Part shown: piece by piece, positions 17,579 through 26,017 of the stretch | Numbering within the stretch: position 1 is the first letter of the stretch | How the letters are laid out: the number at the start of each line of letters is the position of its first letter | Assembly: GCF_031326225.1 (NCBI RefSeq) | Contig: NZ_CP133720.1 | Location: 2,976,001 to 3,040,000, forward strand | Source: Undibacterium cyanobacteriorum | GTDB taxonomy: Bacteria > Pseudomonadota > Gammaproteobacteria > Burkholderiales > Burkholderiaceae_D | Direction of reading: 5' to 3' | DNA length: 64,000 nucleotides | Made by a program: the position numbers and the translations under genes | The notes under the pieces: generated by a model | What the model was told of the DNA's origin: nothing | Database searches by the model: none | What the model saw: only the letters and a program-made list of their open reading frames with translations

Positions 17579-18856
17579 ATGTCCAATCCATCATCGCCAG
17601 TACGATCACCATTTCTGTGGATTCCGTCCTTATATTTTGCCCAGGGCCTACCCTTTTTTGCGGTCAATACCTTGGTCCTCTACATGTATAAAAGTCTTGG
17701 TTATGAAAACAGTACCATCACCTTTTGGACAGGCTTGGTTGGTTTTGTATGGGTCTTCAAACCATTGTGGAGTCCGTTTCTCGAACTTGTGCAAAGCAAA
17801 AAATTCGTCATCATCATGTTTCAAATGATCGGTGGTGTGAGTTTAGGACTACTTGCTTCTAGCCTTCATCTCCCAAGCTTTTTCGCGGTATCAATCGCCA
17901 TGCTATTCGTCGCTGCAGTTGCGGCAGCGACCCATGACATTGCCGCCGATGGCCTTTACATTGAAACCTTAGATTCGGTCCAACAAGCGAAGTTTGTTGG
18001 TTGGATGGGCGCTGCATTCAATATCGCACGGGTTTTCTCAACGGGAGCCTTGGTGTCGCTCGCAGGTTATCTCGAGAAAAGCATGACAGCTGTAACGGCT
18101 TGGTCCTACGTATATGGAATCGCCGGCGCTATCCTCATTCTCATCGCTCTCTATCACACATGGTCGCTACCGGATGTCCGCACTGAACGTAGTACCAAAA
18201 CGGCCAGCGAAATCTATCAAACTTTGTCTGAAGTTATCGTTGAATTTTTCAAGAAGCCCGGCATTTGGTTGTCAATTCTTTTCATCCTATTATTCCGTGC
18301 TGCCGAAGGTCAAATCCAAACTATTGGCCCACTCTTCCTAAAAGAAGCGCGTGCCAGCGGTGGCTTAGGATTAGATAATGCGGTCATCGGTTCACTCTAT
18401 GGGGTGATCGGCTCTCTGTGCTTCATTGCGGGTAGCCTACTTGGTGGTTACTTCACTGCCAAACTTTCATTGAAAAAAGCCCTACCTTGGTTAGTCGTGG
18501 TCATGAATCTTCCTAACGTTGTGTTCTGCTTTTTAAGCATGACACAAACCGAAAACTATGTGTTCATTGCGACCTGCTTAGGTATAGAAATGTTTGGCTA
18601 TGGCTTCGGCTTTGTTGGCCTCATCCTCTATATGATGCAAGTGGTTGCGGTTGGCAAATTCAAAACGGCGCACTATGCGCTGGCAACCGGTGTCATGCAA
18701 TTAGGTTTAGTGATTCCTAAGATGATCAGCGGCGAAATCCAGACAAAGCTTGGTTACCAAAATTTCTTTATATGGGTGCTGCTTTCCGCAATTCCTGTTT
18801 TACTGATGACGCGCTTCCTCAACATTCCTGAAAAGGAAGCGAGTACAAACGCATAA
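17579..18856 (+). CDS. AmpG-like MFS transporter (amino sugar or muropeptide permease)
   Basis: A 425-residue inner-membrane carrier with about 12 membrane segments. The opening (WIPSLYFAQGLPFFAVNTL) and the THDIAADGLYIE block (about 118-129) are characteristic of AmpG-type proteins, which import GlcNAc-anhydro-muropeptides. The location between nagX and the nag operon makes the substrate likely to be GlcNAc, chitobiose or a muropeptide; sequence alone cannot decide. A TTG at 17570 could also start the protein three codons earlier; the ATG is preferred although no strong ribosome site is visible for either. A strong terminator follows. Confidence 0.85.
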   Translation: MSNPSSPVRSPFLWIPSLYFAQGLPFFAVNTLVLYMYKSLGYENSTITFWTGLVGFVWVFKPLWSPFLELVQSKKFVIIMFQMIGGVSLGLLASSLHLPSFFAVSIAMLFVAAVAAATHDIAADGLYIETLDSVQQAKFVGWMGAAFNIARVFSTGALVSLAGYLEKSMTAVTAWSYVYGIAGAILILIALYHTWSLPDVRTERSTKTASEIYQTLSEVIVEFFKKPGIWLSILFILLFRAAEGQIQTIGPLFLKEARASGGLGLDNAVIGSLYGVIGSLCFIAGSLLGGYFTAKLSLKKALPWLVVVMNLPNVVFCFLSMTQTENYVFIATCLGIEMFGYGFGFVGLILYMMQVVAVGKFKTAHYALATGVMQLGLVIPKMISGEIQTKLGYQNFFIWVLLSAIPVLLMTRFLNIPEKEASTNA

Positions 18857-18887
18857 ACAATACAGACAATTCCAGCAAGCTTTAGGC

Positions 18888-18926
18888 AAAAAAAGACCCG
18901 CCTCAAACGAGTGCGGGTCTTTTTTT
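18888..18926. terminator. Bidirectional rho-independent terminator
   Basis: Stem AAAAAGACCCGC pairs with GCGGGTCTTTTT around an 11-base loop, with A and T runs on both sides. It ends the MFS gene on the plus strand and, 112 bp past its stop, the nag operon on the minus strand. Confidence 0.92.
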
Positions 18927-19037
18927 GTTTTGCTTTTGCGTTCCCTTTGCAAGCCTAGACAAGTAAAATCACCCACCACAAATTACCTAAACAATACGGA
19001 AGCCGGTGCGATTCAAATTGCAACGAAAAAGCACGCT

Positions 19038-20156
19038 CTACATTCGCACACCTTGCGCATCAAACACATGGCAATGCTGCGCAGAAAAACGAAGTCCAAA
19101 ATTTTCACCACGTTGTGGGATAGCTTGTGCATGCGTAGTTTTAATCGCTATCACATGGTGATCAGCAAGAGCCGCATAGACAATGCAGGCATCGCCAAGA
19201 TGTTCGACAAACTGGCACTGTGCTGGGACAGCACCAATTTCATCAAGAGAACACACACTGATATGTTCGGCTCGACAACCTAAAGTATAAGTGTTGCCAA
19301 GCTTGATCTCACGTGCAAAACGTTCACTTGGGATCTCAATATGCGCACCAGTTTTCAGCTTAAAACTAACTTGCTTAGTCGCATAAAGATTGGCGTCAAC
19401 GCTAGTAGACGCAACAGCTTCAACCTCGACAAAATTCATTTTTGGGGAACCTAAAAATCCAGCGACAAACATATTCGCTGGTTTTTCATAGAGCTCTAAA
19501 GGCTGTCCGATTTGTTCAATGTGGCCGCCGTTGAAAACCACAATACGATGTCCCAAAGTCATTGCCTCGACTTGGTCATGGGTGACGTAGATCATCGTGG
19601 TTTTGAGTTCCTGATGGAGGCGACTCAACTCAATTCGCATTTGCACGCGCAAGCTTGCATCTAGATTCGATAAGGGCTCGTCAAATAAAAACAAACGTGG
19701 TTGCCGGACAATGGCGCGACCAATCGCCACGCGTTGACGTTGACCGCCCGACAAATCTTTGGGCTTACGCTGCAAAAGATGTTCGATTTGCAGTATGGAG
19801 GCGGCCTTCGATACCGCTGCCTCAATTTCCGTTTTGCCTTTGCCAGCCATCCGCAAACTGAATGCCATATTCTCATACACATTCATATGCGGATACAGCG
19901 CATAGGACTGGAACACCATCGCCAATCCACGCTTGGCGGGTGGTACATGATTCGCCAGCTCACCCTCCAAGAACAACTCACCCGAGCTAATCTCTTCTAG
20001 ACCGGCGATCATGCGCAATAGGGTCGATTTGCCGCACCCAGAAGGGCCGACAAACACCATGAACTCGCCCTCTTCGATGGCCAGATCAATGCCACGTATC
20101 ACTTCCGTGCCATCGGCATACGATTTACGAATTTGCTGCAAACGAACTTGCGTCAT
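19038..20156 (-). CDS. ABC transporter ATP-binding protein (MalK/UgpC type)
   Basis: A 372-residue cytoplasmic ATPase that powers the importer encoded by the genes just upstream in the operon. Walker A GPSGCGKST (about 37-45), signature LSGGQRQRVAIGRA (about 134-147), Walker B RLFLFDEPLSNLDA (about 153-166) and the switch His in IYVTHDQ are all present, followed by a MalK-type regulatory OB domain. The ATG giving MTQVRLQQ is the start; the frame stays open upstream into the nagZ gene, whose stop lies only 4 bp before it. It is the last gene of the minus-strand nag operon. A closely packed solute-binding protein and two permeases make the carbohydrate role firm; the exact sugar is inferred. 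Confidence 0.92.
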   Translation of the reverse strand: MTQVRLQQIRKSYADGTEVIRGIDLAIEEGEFMVFVGPSGCGKSTLLRMIAGLEEISSGELFLEGELANHVPPAKRGLAMVFQSYALYPHMNVYENMAFSLRMAGKGKTEIEAAVSKAASILQIEHLLQRKPKDLSGGQRQRVAIGRAIVRQPRLFLFDEPLSNLDASLRVQMRIELSRLHQELKTTMIYVTHDQVEAMTLGHRIVVFNGGHIEQIGQPLELYEKPANMFVAGFLGSPKMNFVEVEAVASTSVDANLYATKQVSFKLKTGAHIEIPSERFAREIKLGNTYTLGCRAEHISVCSLDEIGAVPAQCQFVEHLGDACIVYAALADHHVIAIKTTHAQAIPQRGENFGLRFSAQHCHVFDAQGVRM

Positions 20157-20160
20157 GATC

Positions 20161-21678
20161 TTAGTTTTGCCGTTCGAATTGCGGTACTGGGATTTGTCCA
20201 GTCGCTTGCACTTCATCGCGTAACCAGGCTTCCACTGCCTCAATCGCGGGCGGTGCAAAACCATAGGTGATCAAAGCTGGCGCAGCAATATCAAGGCACT
20301 GAAATGGATTCCACAGAACCAAATGCAAATCTGGCTTCCATGTTTCGCGGGCGTGTTGGTTGTAACGAATGCGCACTGTCGATGCCAAGATGACGAATCG
20401 TCCATCTTGCGGGACTGCATTCCAATCAAAGGTATTGGCATCGCTAAAGGTGGTCACCTCGACGTCAAACACGCGACGCAACATGGCCGCCACTTTATCG
20501 GCTGAAATACCTGCCTCGGAAACTCCATCACTCACCACATCAGCACTTATCACCAAACGTACCCGACTACCGGCGGCAGGTTTGCTTGGATTGCAATACG
20601 GCGTCAATCCGGCTTTCCAAGCACGCGCCATCAAGGCACGATCGGCAACGTCCTGCTCCTCAGTATAGGCTTTCGGCGCGCAAGGATAATCATTCGCGAG
20701 TTTGCGGATGCGTTTCAATTTCTTTTGCAATAGCTCATAGGGAATCTGCCCTTGTTCGATCGCATCGGTCAAGGCCTCTAAGGTTTCCAGTTGCGTCTCG
20801 CGAGTACCGAGGGCCATCACCATATCAGCTCCGGCAGCCAGCGCACGTACTGCCGCATTACCAACGCCATAGCGGCCTGCGATTGCATGCATGTCCATCC
20901 CATCGGTGATCACCACGCCGTGATAATTCCATTCATCGCGCAAGATGCCGGTCAAAATCTTTGGAGACATAGTGGCTGGATTTTCCGCATCCAATTGTGG
21001 ATACACGATGTGCGCAGTCATCATCGCCGGCGCATGTTTCGCCGCTGCTTGGAAAGGTGCTAACTCAAGTGCATCCAATTGTGCACGTGATTTATTAACT
21101 TCGGGGAGATCACGATGCGAATCAACATGGGTGTCACCATGCCCCGGGAAATGCTTGACGCAGCAAGCCACGCCTTCCGACAAACTACCCTCCATCCACG
21201 CACTGGCGAGGCGTACCGCTTTGGCTGGCTCCGCACCGAATGAGCGTTCAGAAATCACAGGATTGTTGACGTTATTGTTCAAATCGAGCACTGGTGCAAA
21301 ATTCCAGTTGAAGCCCAAGGATTTCACACTTCGCGCAACCGCTGCGCCAACTTCTCGTGCTAAGTCCAAATCATCACTAGCACCGAGGGACATTGCTGCA
21401 GGCGGTTGTGGTACCCAAGTTGAACGGACCACGGCACCACCTTCTTGATCGATCCCGATCAGGGCTTCTGGTCCCATCACTGCACGTAAATCTGCTGTGA
21501 ATTGACTCAGTTGTTCTTGGTCGACCATGTTCTGGCGAAATAGGCAGATCGCACGAATATGATGTTCACGCAGGTAGTCCGCAACCTCTGCTTCTAAACG
21601 GGTGCCCGGCATGCGAATCATAATCGACTGTCCTGCAATCTTACGCGCTTCTTCTCTGCTAATAATGGTCTGATTCAT
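20161..21678 (-). CDS. nagZ: Glycoside hydrolase family 3 beta-N-acetylhexosaminidase (NagZ type)
   Basis: Removes beta-linked N-acetylglucosamine from chitooligosaccharides or muropeptides. The 505-residue protein lacks a signal peptide and so is cytoplasmic. The GH3 TIM barrel shows IDQEGG (76-81), the mobile-loop KHFPGHGDTHVDSH (175-188) with the general-acid His/Asp pair typical of NagZ, and the nucleophile Asp259 in ITDGMDM (257-263). Proteobacterial NagZ is usually about 340 residues; here about 160 extra residues form a C-terminal domain like that of longer Gram-positive homologues. It lies in the ABC importer operon between the permease and ATPase genes, which points to hydrolysis of imported oligosaccharides. 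Confidence 0.92.
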   Translation of the reverse strand: MNQTIISREEARKIAGQSIMIRMPGTRLEAEVADYLREHHIRAICLFRQNMVDQEQLSQFTADLRAVMGPEALIGIDQEGGAVVRSTWVPQPPAAMSLGASDDLDLAREVGAAVARSVKSLGFNWNFAPVLDLNNNVNNPVISERSFGAEPAKAVRLASAWMEGSLSEGVACCVKHFPGHGDTHVDSHRDLPEVNKSRAQLDALELAPFQAAAKHAPAMMTAHIVYPQLDAENPATMSPKILTGILRDEWNYHGVVITDGMDMHAIAGRYGVGNAAVRALAAGADMVMALGTRETQLETLEALTDAIEQGQIPYELLQKKLKRIRKLANDYPCAPKAYTEEQDVADRALMARAWKAGLTPYCNPSKPAAGSRVRLVISADVVSDGVSEAGISADKVAAMLRRVFDVEVTTFSDANTFDWNAVPQDGRFVILASTVRIRYNQHARETWKPDLHLVLWNPFQCLDIAAPALITYGFAPPAIEAVEAWLRDEVQATGQIPVPQFERQN

Positions 21679-21761
21679 ACGATTTCTTTCACTCTTTCTG
21701 CACTATCCAAACTGACTAATAACTCTCACTGATACGCTAATTCGCTTGACACGCTCACTAT

Positions 21762-22589
21762 TTATTTTACCGCGCCATCCATGCCACGCATGAAGAAACG
21801 CTGCGTCAACAGGAAAGCAAGCAAGATTGGTGCGACCGTCAAAATTGTTCCCGCAGCGATCACCCGCGTGCTGCTGCCATAGGTTCCTCGCAAATACAAA
21901 ACACCCGCGGAGAGCGGGAAATCCTCAGGCTTGCTCAACACGATCGATGGCCAAATGTATTCGTTCCACGCTTCGACCGCCGACAAAATCCCCACCGTCG
22001 CCAACCACGGCGTAATCAAGGGCAGCACGATGCGCCAAAAAATGGTCCATTCAGAGGCCCCATCAACACGCGCTGCATCAAGCAAATCTTGTGGAACCTC
22101 GTCGAAGGCTTGTTTAAGCAAAAGAATCGACACAGCGTTCACCACATTTGGCAACACCACTGCAGTATAGGAATTCACCAAACCCAACTGTGTCATCGTA
22201 ATAAAATTCACGAGGAAATTCACTTCGGATGGCAACACCATCGTCGCCAAAATCAAGCCGAACACTAAGCGCTGGCCCGTGAATTTCATGCGCGACAAAG
22301 GATAAGCCGCCAAGGAACAAAACAACAACTTCCACAGCACTGTCATGAGCGTGATGATGATGGAATTTTTGTAAAAGTCCGCAATCGGAATGACTCTAAA
22401 TACTTCGGCAAAGTTTTCTAAACTGACGCCTTGTGGCACGAAGCTCGGGGGAAATTCAAACACATTCCCTTCAGTCGACAATGCCACCACCAAGGTCCAC
22501 CAAAAAGGAAAAATGCAAAGCAAAGCCAAAGCGAACAGGATCGCATAATGTAGGCTCAGCTTCAGCACTTTATTGATTGGTGAATTCAT
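21762..22589 (-). CDS. ABC sugar transporter permease (MalG type)
   Basis: A 275-residue inner-membrane subunit with six membrane segments and the binding-protein-dependent transport motif DLLDAARVDGASEWTIFWRI (about 169-188) that docks the ATPase. It pairs with the MalF-type permease encoded 28 bp upstream. Substrate is inferred from the nag context to be GlcNAc or its oligomers. An 83 bp gap before nagZ contains no visible signal. Confidence 0.92.
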   Translation of the reverse strand: MNSPINKVLKLSLHYAILFALALLCIFPFWWTLVVALSTEGNVFEFPPSFVPQGVSLENFAEVFRVIPIADFYKNSIIITLMTVLWKLLFCSLAAYPLSRMKFTGQRLVFGLILATMVLPSEVNFLVNFITMTQLGLVNSYTAVVLPNVVNAVSILLLKQAFDEVPQDLLDAARVDGASEWTIFWRIVLPLITPWLATVGILSAVEAWNEYIWPSIVLSKPEDFPLSAGVLYLRGTYGSSTRVIAAGTILTVAPILLAFLLTQRFFMRGMDGAVK

Positions 22590-22617
22590 TTGTTTTTTCT
22601 TCTGCCATGCGGCTCAA

Positions 22618-23499
22618 TTACCGATGTCGAGGTCGAAGATAGCGCAAACACAGCGCAGCGATCGCCATACACACTAAGGACACAACAAAACTCGCCGCTA
22701 ATCCGCGCGGCAATTTCAAATGTTTCAAACCTTGATCGTAAGCGTAATACAGCGCCGTAAATGTCGAATTCATCGGGCCGCCTTGCGTCAACACATCGAC
22801 TTCTTGATAGGCTTTCAAGGCCGCCAACACCGACATGATGCTGCACACCGAAATCGTCGGCATCAACATCGGGACTGTGATCTTCCAAAACCGTTGCCAC
22901 GCATTCGCACCATCCAGCGTGGCTGCTTCTTGCATCTCGCTCGGAATCGATTGCAAAGCCGCCAGATACATCACCATATACCAACCGAGGCCACGCCATA
23001 ACGACACAAACATAACCGCAAACAAGGCGATACTATCGTCCGACAACCACGCCACTGGAGCATTAATCGCGTGCAGTTTCAGTAAGATGTAATTCAATGC
23101 ACCTTGGTCATGAAACATGAAGCCCCACATAATGCCGACCACGGAAACGGTCGTCACCACGGGCACATAGTAAGCGACACGAAACAAGCGCATCCCCGGC
23201 AATTGGTGATTCACCAAAACCGCCAAACTAATCGCACATATTTGTATGCACGGCACAATCAGGAGAAACAAGATCGAGTTCTTGAGTCCCGTCAAAAACA
23301 TATCGTTATTGAATATGTAGATGTAATTCGCCAATCCACGCCAATGGGTTTCGCGCACCAAACTGTAATCAGTGAAGCTCAGATACGATCCATAGAGTAC
23401 AGGCCAAAAACCGAACAAGGCCAAAATCAATAAGGCAGGAAGTAGGAATAAATAAGCGCTGAGCTGATGTCGGCGAAAGAAAGCGAACCTTGATTTCAT
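22618..23499 (-). CDS. ABC sugar transporter permease (MalF type)
   Basis: A 293-residue inner-membrane protein with six membrane segments, opening with the typical YLFLLPALLILALFGFWPVLYGSYLSF. The EAA loop reads MQEAATLDGANAWQRFWKI (about 184-202). Its ATG overlaps the stop of the solute-binding protein gene by 4 bp, so the two are co-translated. It forms the membrane channel with the MalG-type partner. Confidence 0.92.
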   Translation of the reverse strand: MKSRFAFFRRHQLSAYLFLLPALLILALFGFWPVLYGSYLSFTDYSLVRETHWRGLANYIYIFNNDMFLTGLKNSILFLLIVPCIQICAISLAVLVNHQLPGMRLFRVAYYVPVVTTVSVVGIMWGFMFHDQGALNYILLKLHAINAPVAWLSDDSIALFAVMFVSLWRGLGWYMVMYLAALQSIPSEMQEAATLDGANAWQRFWKITVPMLMPTISVCSIMSVLAALKAYQEVDVLTQGGPMNSTFTALYYAYDQGLKHLKLPRGLAASFVVSLVCMAIAALCLRYLRPRHR

Positions 23500-24881
23500 C
23501 GCATTTGCTCCGCCAATTTTTTATTCCAAATCGCGACTGCTTCATCCATCGCTGATTTCGTATCGCGTTTGCCTGTCACACTGGCTTCCACTGCCTTCAC
23601 TAGGAATCGACGTAACTCGTCATAATCATCAATACCAGCCACGTACAAACTACGCGAAAACTCCATCGCATTGGCGGCGACAGCTTGCGCCTTTTCTGCA
23701 GCGCCAAAGCTTACTGGTCGATCCGATGCTGAAGTCTTCGAACGCACATCGGCGGTCGTTTGCGTCAAGCTCTGAAAATAAGGATTAGCCAAAGCCTGCT
23801 TCGTAGTTGGCATGACGTTGGCCATTTTGGCAAACGCTAACTGATTTGCATCATTCGTGAGATACAAGGCGAATTCAGCAACCGCCGGTAATTGTTCGCG
23901 AGGGACGCCTTTAGGAATCGCGAAATTGAACATCCATCCACCATCAGCAATGCCGGTCGGGCCGATGGGCGCAGGAAAAATATCGGTGCGTTCGTAGATG
24001 AGTTTTGAATCCGCTTGTATGCGTCGCAGAGCAGTTGGTGCAGAGACCATCATACCCAAGCGACCGCCGAGGTAGGCATCAATTACAGCGGGGAAATTAT
24101 CTTCTGCGAATAGCTTGTCTTTCAAGAAACCATTCGCTTGATAGGTCACTTTTAATTTTTCGATCAGCGCCAGATGGGCTGGCGAATTAAACACCGCTTT
24201 GCCATTGCGTATCAAAGGCAAACCCTCTTGCATCATGAAACCATCGATCTTACCCAAAGCGGGTGCATAACCGGCCTTACCCGTTTTGGCATAAATTTGA
24301 CGCGCATAGGCCAGCAAATCATCCATGCTTTTAGGTGCTTGTTCGAGTCCTGCAGCACGCAGAATGTCGCGATTGTAAGCCACCACATTCACATTACTGT
24401 AATGCGGAAACGCATAAATTTTGCCGTTAAAACGCACGTCATTTAAAGCACCGCTCGTATAGGGATTGATTGGTGGCATCAAGTGATCGACTGGCTGCAA
24501 TAATCCATCTCGCGCCATTTCTTCAGCCCAAGGAACACTCAAATTCACTAAGGCGGGTGGCGTTCCGGCAGCGATTGCTGTGATCAATTTAAGTTGCAGA
24601 ATATCCCAAGGAAAGTCGACCCATTCCACTTGCACGTGTGGATGACTGGCCTCGTAGCGTTGGACTAGCTCACGGAAATAAGGAATGAATTTGGGTTTCA
24701 GACTCATGGTCCAAAACTCAATTTTTTGTTTAGCAGGATGAGTTTGATTTGCCGCCGGCGCAGACGACATTTCAGGTAAGGATTGCGCGCGAACGCTTAG
24801 CGAAAAAAGCGCTTGTACCAAAACGACGCCGCTAAGCCCGAAGAGCAAACCTACCCATCGAAAAAGCAACAGCCGATTCAT
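23496..24881 (-). CDS. ABC extracellular sugar-binding protein (family 1)
   Basis: A 461-residue periplasmic solute-binding protein. Residues 1-33 form a signal peptide or anchor (MNRLLLFRWVGLLFGLS...VRAQS). The mature part shows the family-1 pattern: IEFWTMSLKPKFIPYFRELV, the FPHYSNVNVVAYNRDIL block and the late GGWMFNFAIPKG block. It captures the sugar and delivers it to the two permeases encoded downstream. The gene is separated from nagB-II upstream by 113 bp holding a terminator-like hairpin, so its level may differ from that of the enzymes. Confidence 0.92.
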   Translation of the reverse strand: MNRLLLFRWVGLLFGLSGVVLVQALFSLSVRAQSLPEMSSAPAANQTHPAKQKIEFWTMSLKPKFIPYFRELVQRYEASHPHVQVEWVDFPWDILQLKLITAIAAGTPPALVNLSVPWAEEMARDGLLQPVDHLMPPINPYTSGALNDVRFNGKIYAFPHYSNVNVVAYNRDILRAAGLEQAPKSMDDLLAYARQIYAKTGKAGYAPALGKIDGFMMQEGLPLIRNGKAVFNSPAHLALIEKLKVTYQANGFLKDKLFAEDNFPAVIDAYLGGRLGMMVSAPTALRRIQADSKLIYERTDIFPAPIGPTGIADGGWMFNFAIPKGVPREQLPAVAEFALYLTNDANQLAFAKMANVMPTTKQALANPYFQSLTQTTADVRSKTSASDRPVSFGAAEKAQAVAANAMEFSRSLYVAGIDDYDELRRFLVKAVEASVTGKRDTKSAMDEAVAIWNKKLAEQMR

Positions 24882-24937
24882 TTTGCGCTTTCTATCTCTC
24901 TACAAATACCGCTACATCAATCTAACCAGAGGTCCTC

Positions 24938-24984
24938 AAAAAATAAGCCTGATGGGTACCGGCCCCACACTTTCCCCATCAGGC
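24938..24984 (-). terminator. Terminator-like hairpin inside the nag operon
   Basis: On the minus strand a perfect 10-bp stem (GCCTGATGGG, 24975-24984 with 24947-24956) with an 18-base loop is followed by TTATTTTTTG. It lies 10 bp after the nagB-II stop and 56 bp before the start of the binding-protein gene. It could be a partial terminator or a 3'-end stabiliser that sets the ratio of enzymes to transporter. Confidence 0.75.
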
Positions 24985-24994
24985 GAAGGACACA

Positions 24995-26017
24995 CTAGTT
25001 AGTCTTTGTCACTTTACTCAAGTGACGTGGTTTGTCTGGATCAAGGCCGCGCGCCACGGACAAATGCGCCGCCATCACATAGAAAGACTGAATTGCAGCG
25101 ATAGGATCGAGATCCGGCGTTGCGGTCGTTGCCAAAGTCAGATTACGCTCTTTCACATCGTCTGGTGCAGCCAACAAAACATTCGCACCACGACCACGCA
25201 TTTCTTCAGCAAGGGCGATTAAGCCCGCTTGCGCTGGGCCACGGGTCGCGAAAATCAATAATGGATAACCATCGTCAATCAAGGCCATTGGTCCGTGCTT
25301 AATTTCCGCACCACTAAATGCTTCAGCTTGAATGACGGAGGTCTCTTTAAACTTCAGTGCAGATTCGAGGGCAACTGAGAAACTGATACCACGTCCCACC
25401 ACCATGATGCGTTCCGCTGGCACCAGCACGTCCAAGGCATTCGACCAATCGATCTTGGTAGCAGCTTCTAGCGTTTGCGGTAGGTCTTGGATTGCTGCGA
25501 GAAAACTCGCGTCGTTTTGCCAATGACCTGCTAAGCGCGCACCCGCCACCATCGACGTAATAAAGCTCTTGGTCGCCGCCACACTCAATTCTGGTCCTGC
25601 ATGCAAAGGCATGGTCCATTGCGCTGCATTAGCGAGCGGTGAACTTGCGTCGTTCACTAAAGCGACGGTTGAAGCGCCGCCCTCACGGAAAAAGCGAATT
25701 GGTTCGACCACGTCTGGACTTTGGCCAGACTGCGAAATAGCGATCGCAAGCGCATTACGCACATGTAAAGGCGCACTATTCAAGGTCACCAAGGACATCG
25801 GCAATGAAGCCACGATATGGCCGAGGCGCGACATGATCAGATAAGCGGCATAATTCGCCGCGTGATCAGAACTACCACGTGCAATGGTGACGACAGAAGA
25901 CGGCGGCGTCGCTCTAAGGTACTTACCTAGTTCGACTAAACGTTCAGTATCGTGGGCTAATTGGGCTGCAACAAATTCACCAGACGAACATGCTTCCTTA
26001 AGCATCTTTGAGCTCAA
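24995..26017 (-). CDS. nagB-II: Glucosamine-6-phosphate deaminase NagB-II (SIS domain)
   Basis: Converts glucosamine-6-phosphate to fructose-6-phosphate and ammonia. The 340-residue protein has two SIS domains and lacks the glutaminase domain of GlmS, which marks the NagB-II family: VTIARGSSDHAANYAAYL (about 43-60), SQSGQSPDVVEPIRF (about 94-108), ELSVAATKSFITSM and the second-domain MVVGRGISFSVALESALKFKET. The start is given as TTG because GGAG stands six bases before it; the next ATG (26005) has much worse spacing. It overlaps the nagA end by 20 bp. It follows nagA in the operon, in pathway order. Confidence 0.9.
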   Translation of the reverse strand: MSSKMLKEACSSGEFVAAQLAHDTERLVELGKYLRATPPSSVVTIARGSSDHAANYAAYLIMSRLGHIVASLPMSLVTLNSAPLHVRNALAIAISQSGQSPDVVEPIRFFREGGASTVALVNDASSPLANAAQWTMPLHAGPELSVAATKSFITSMVAGARLAGHWQNDASFLAAIQDLPQTLEAATKIDWSNALDVLVPAERIMVVGRGISFSVALESALKFKETSVIQAEAFSGAEIKHGPMALIDDGYPLLIFATRGPAQAGLIALAEEMRGRGANVLLAAPDDVKERNLTLATTATPDLDPIAAIQSFYVMAAHLSVARGLDPDKPRHLSKVTKTN

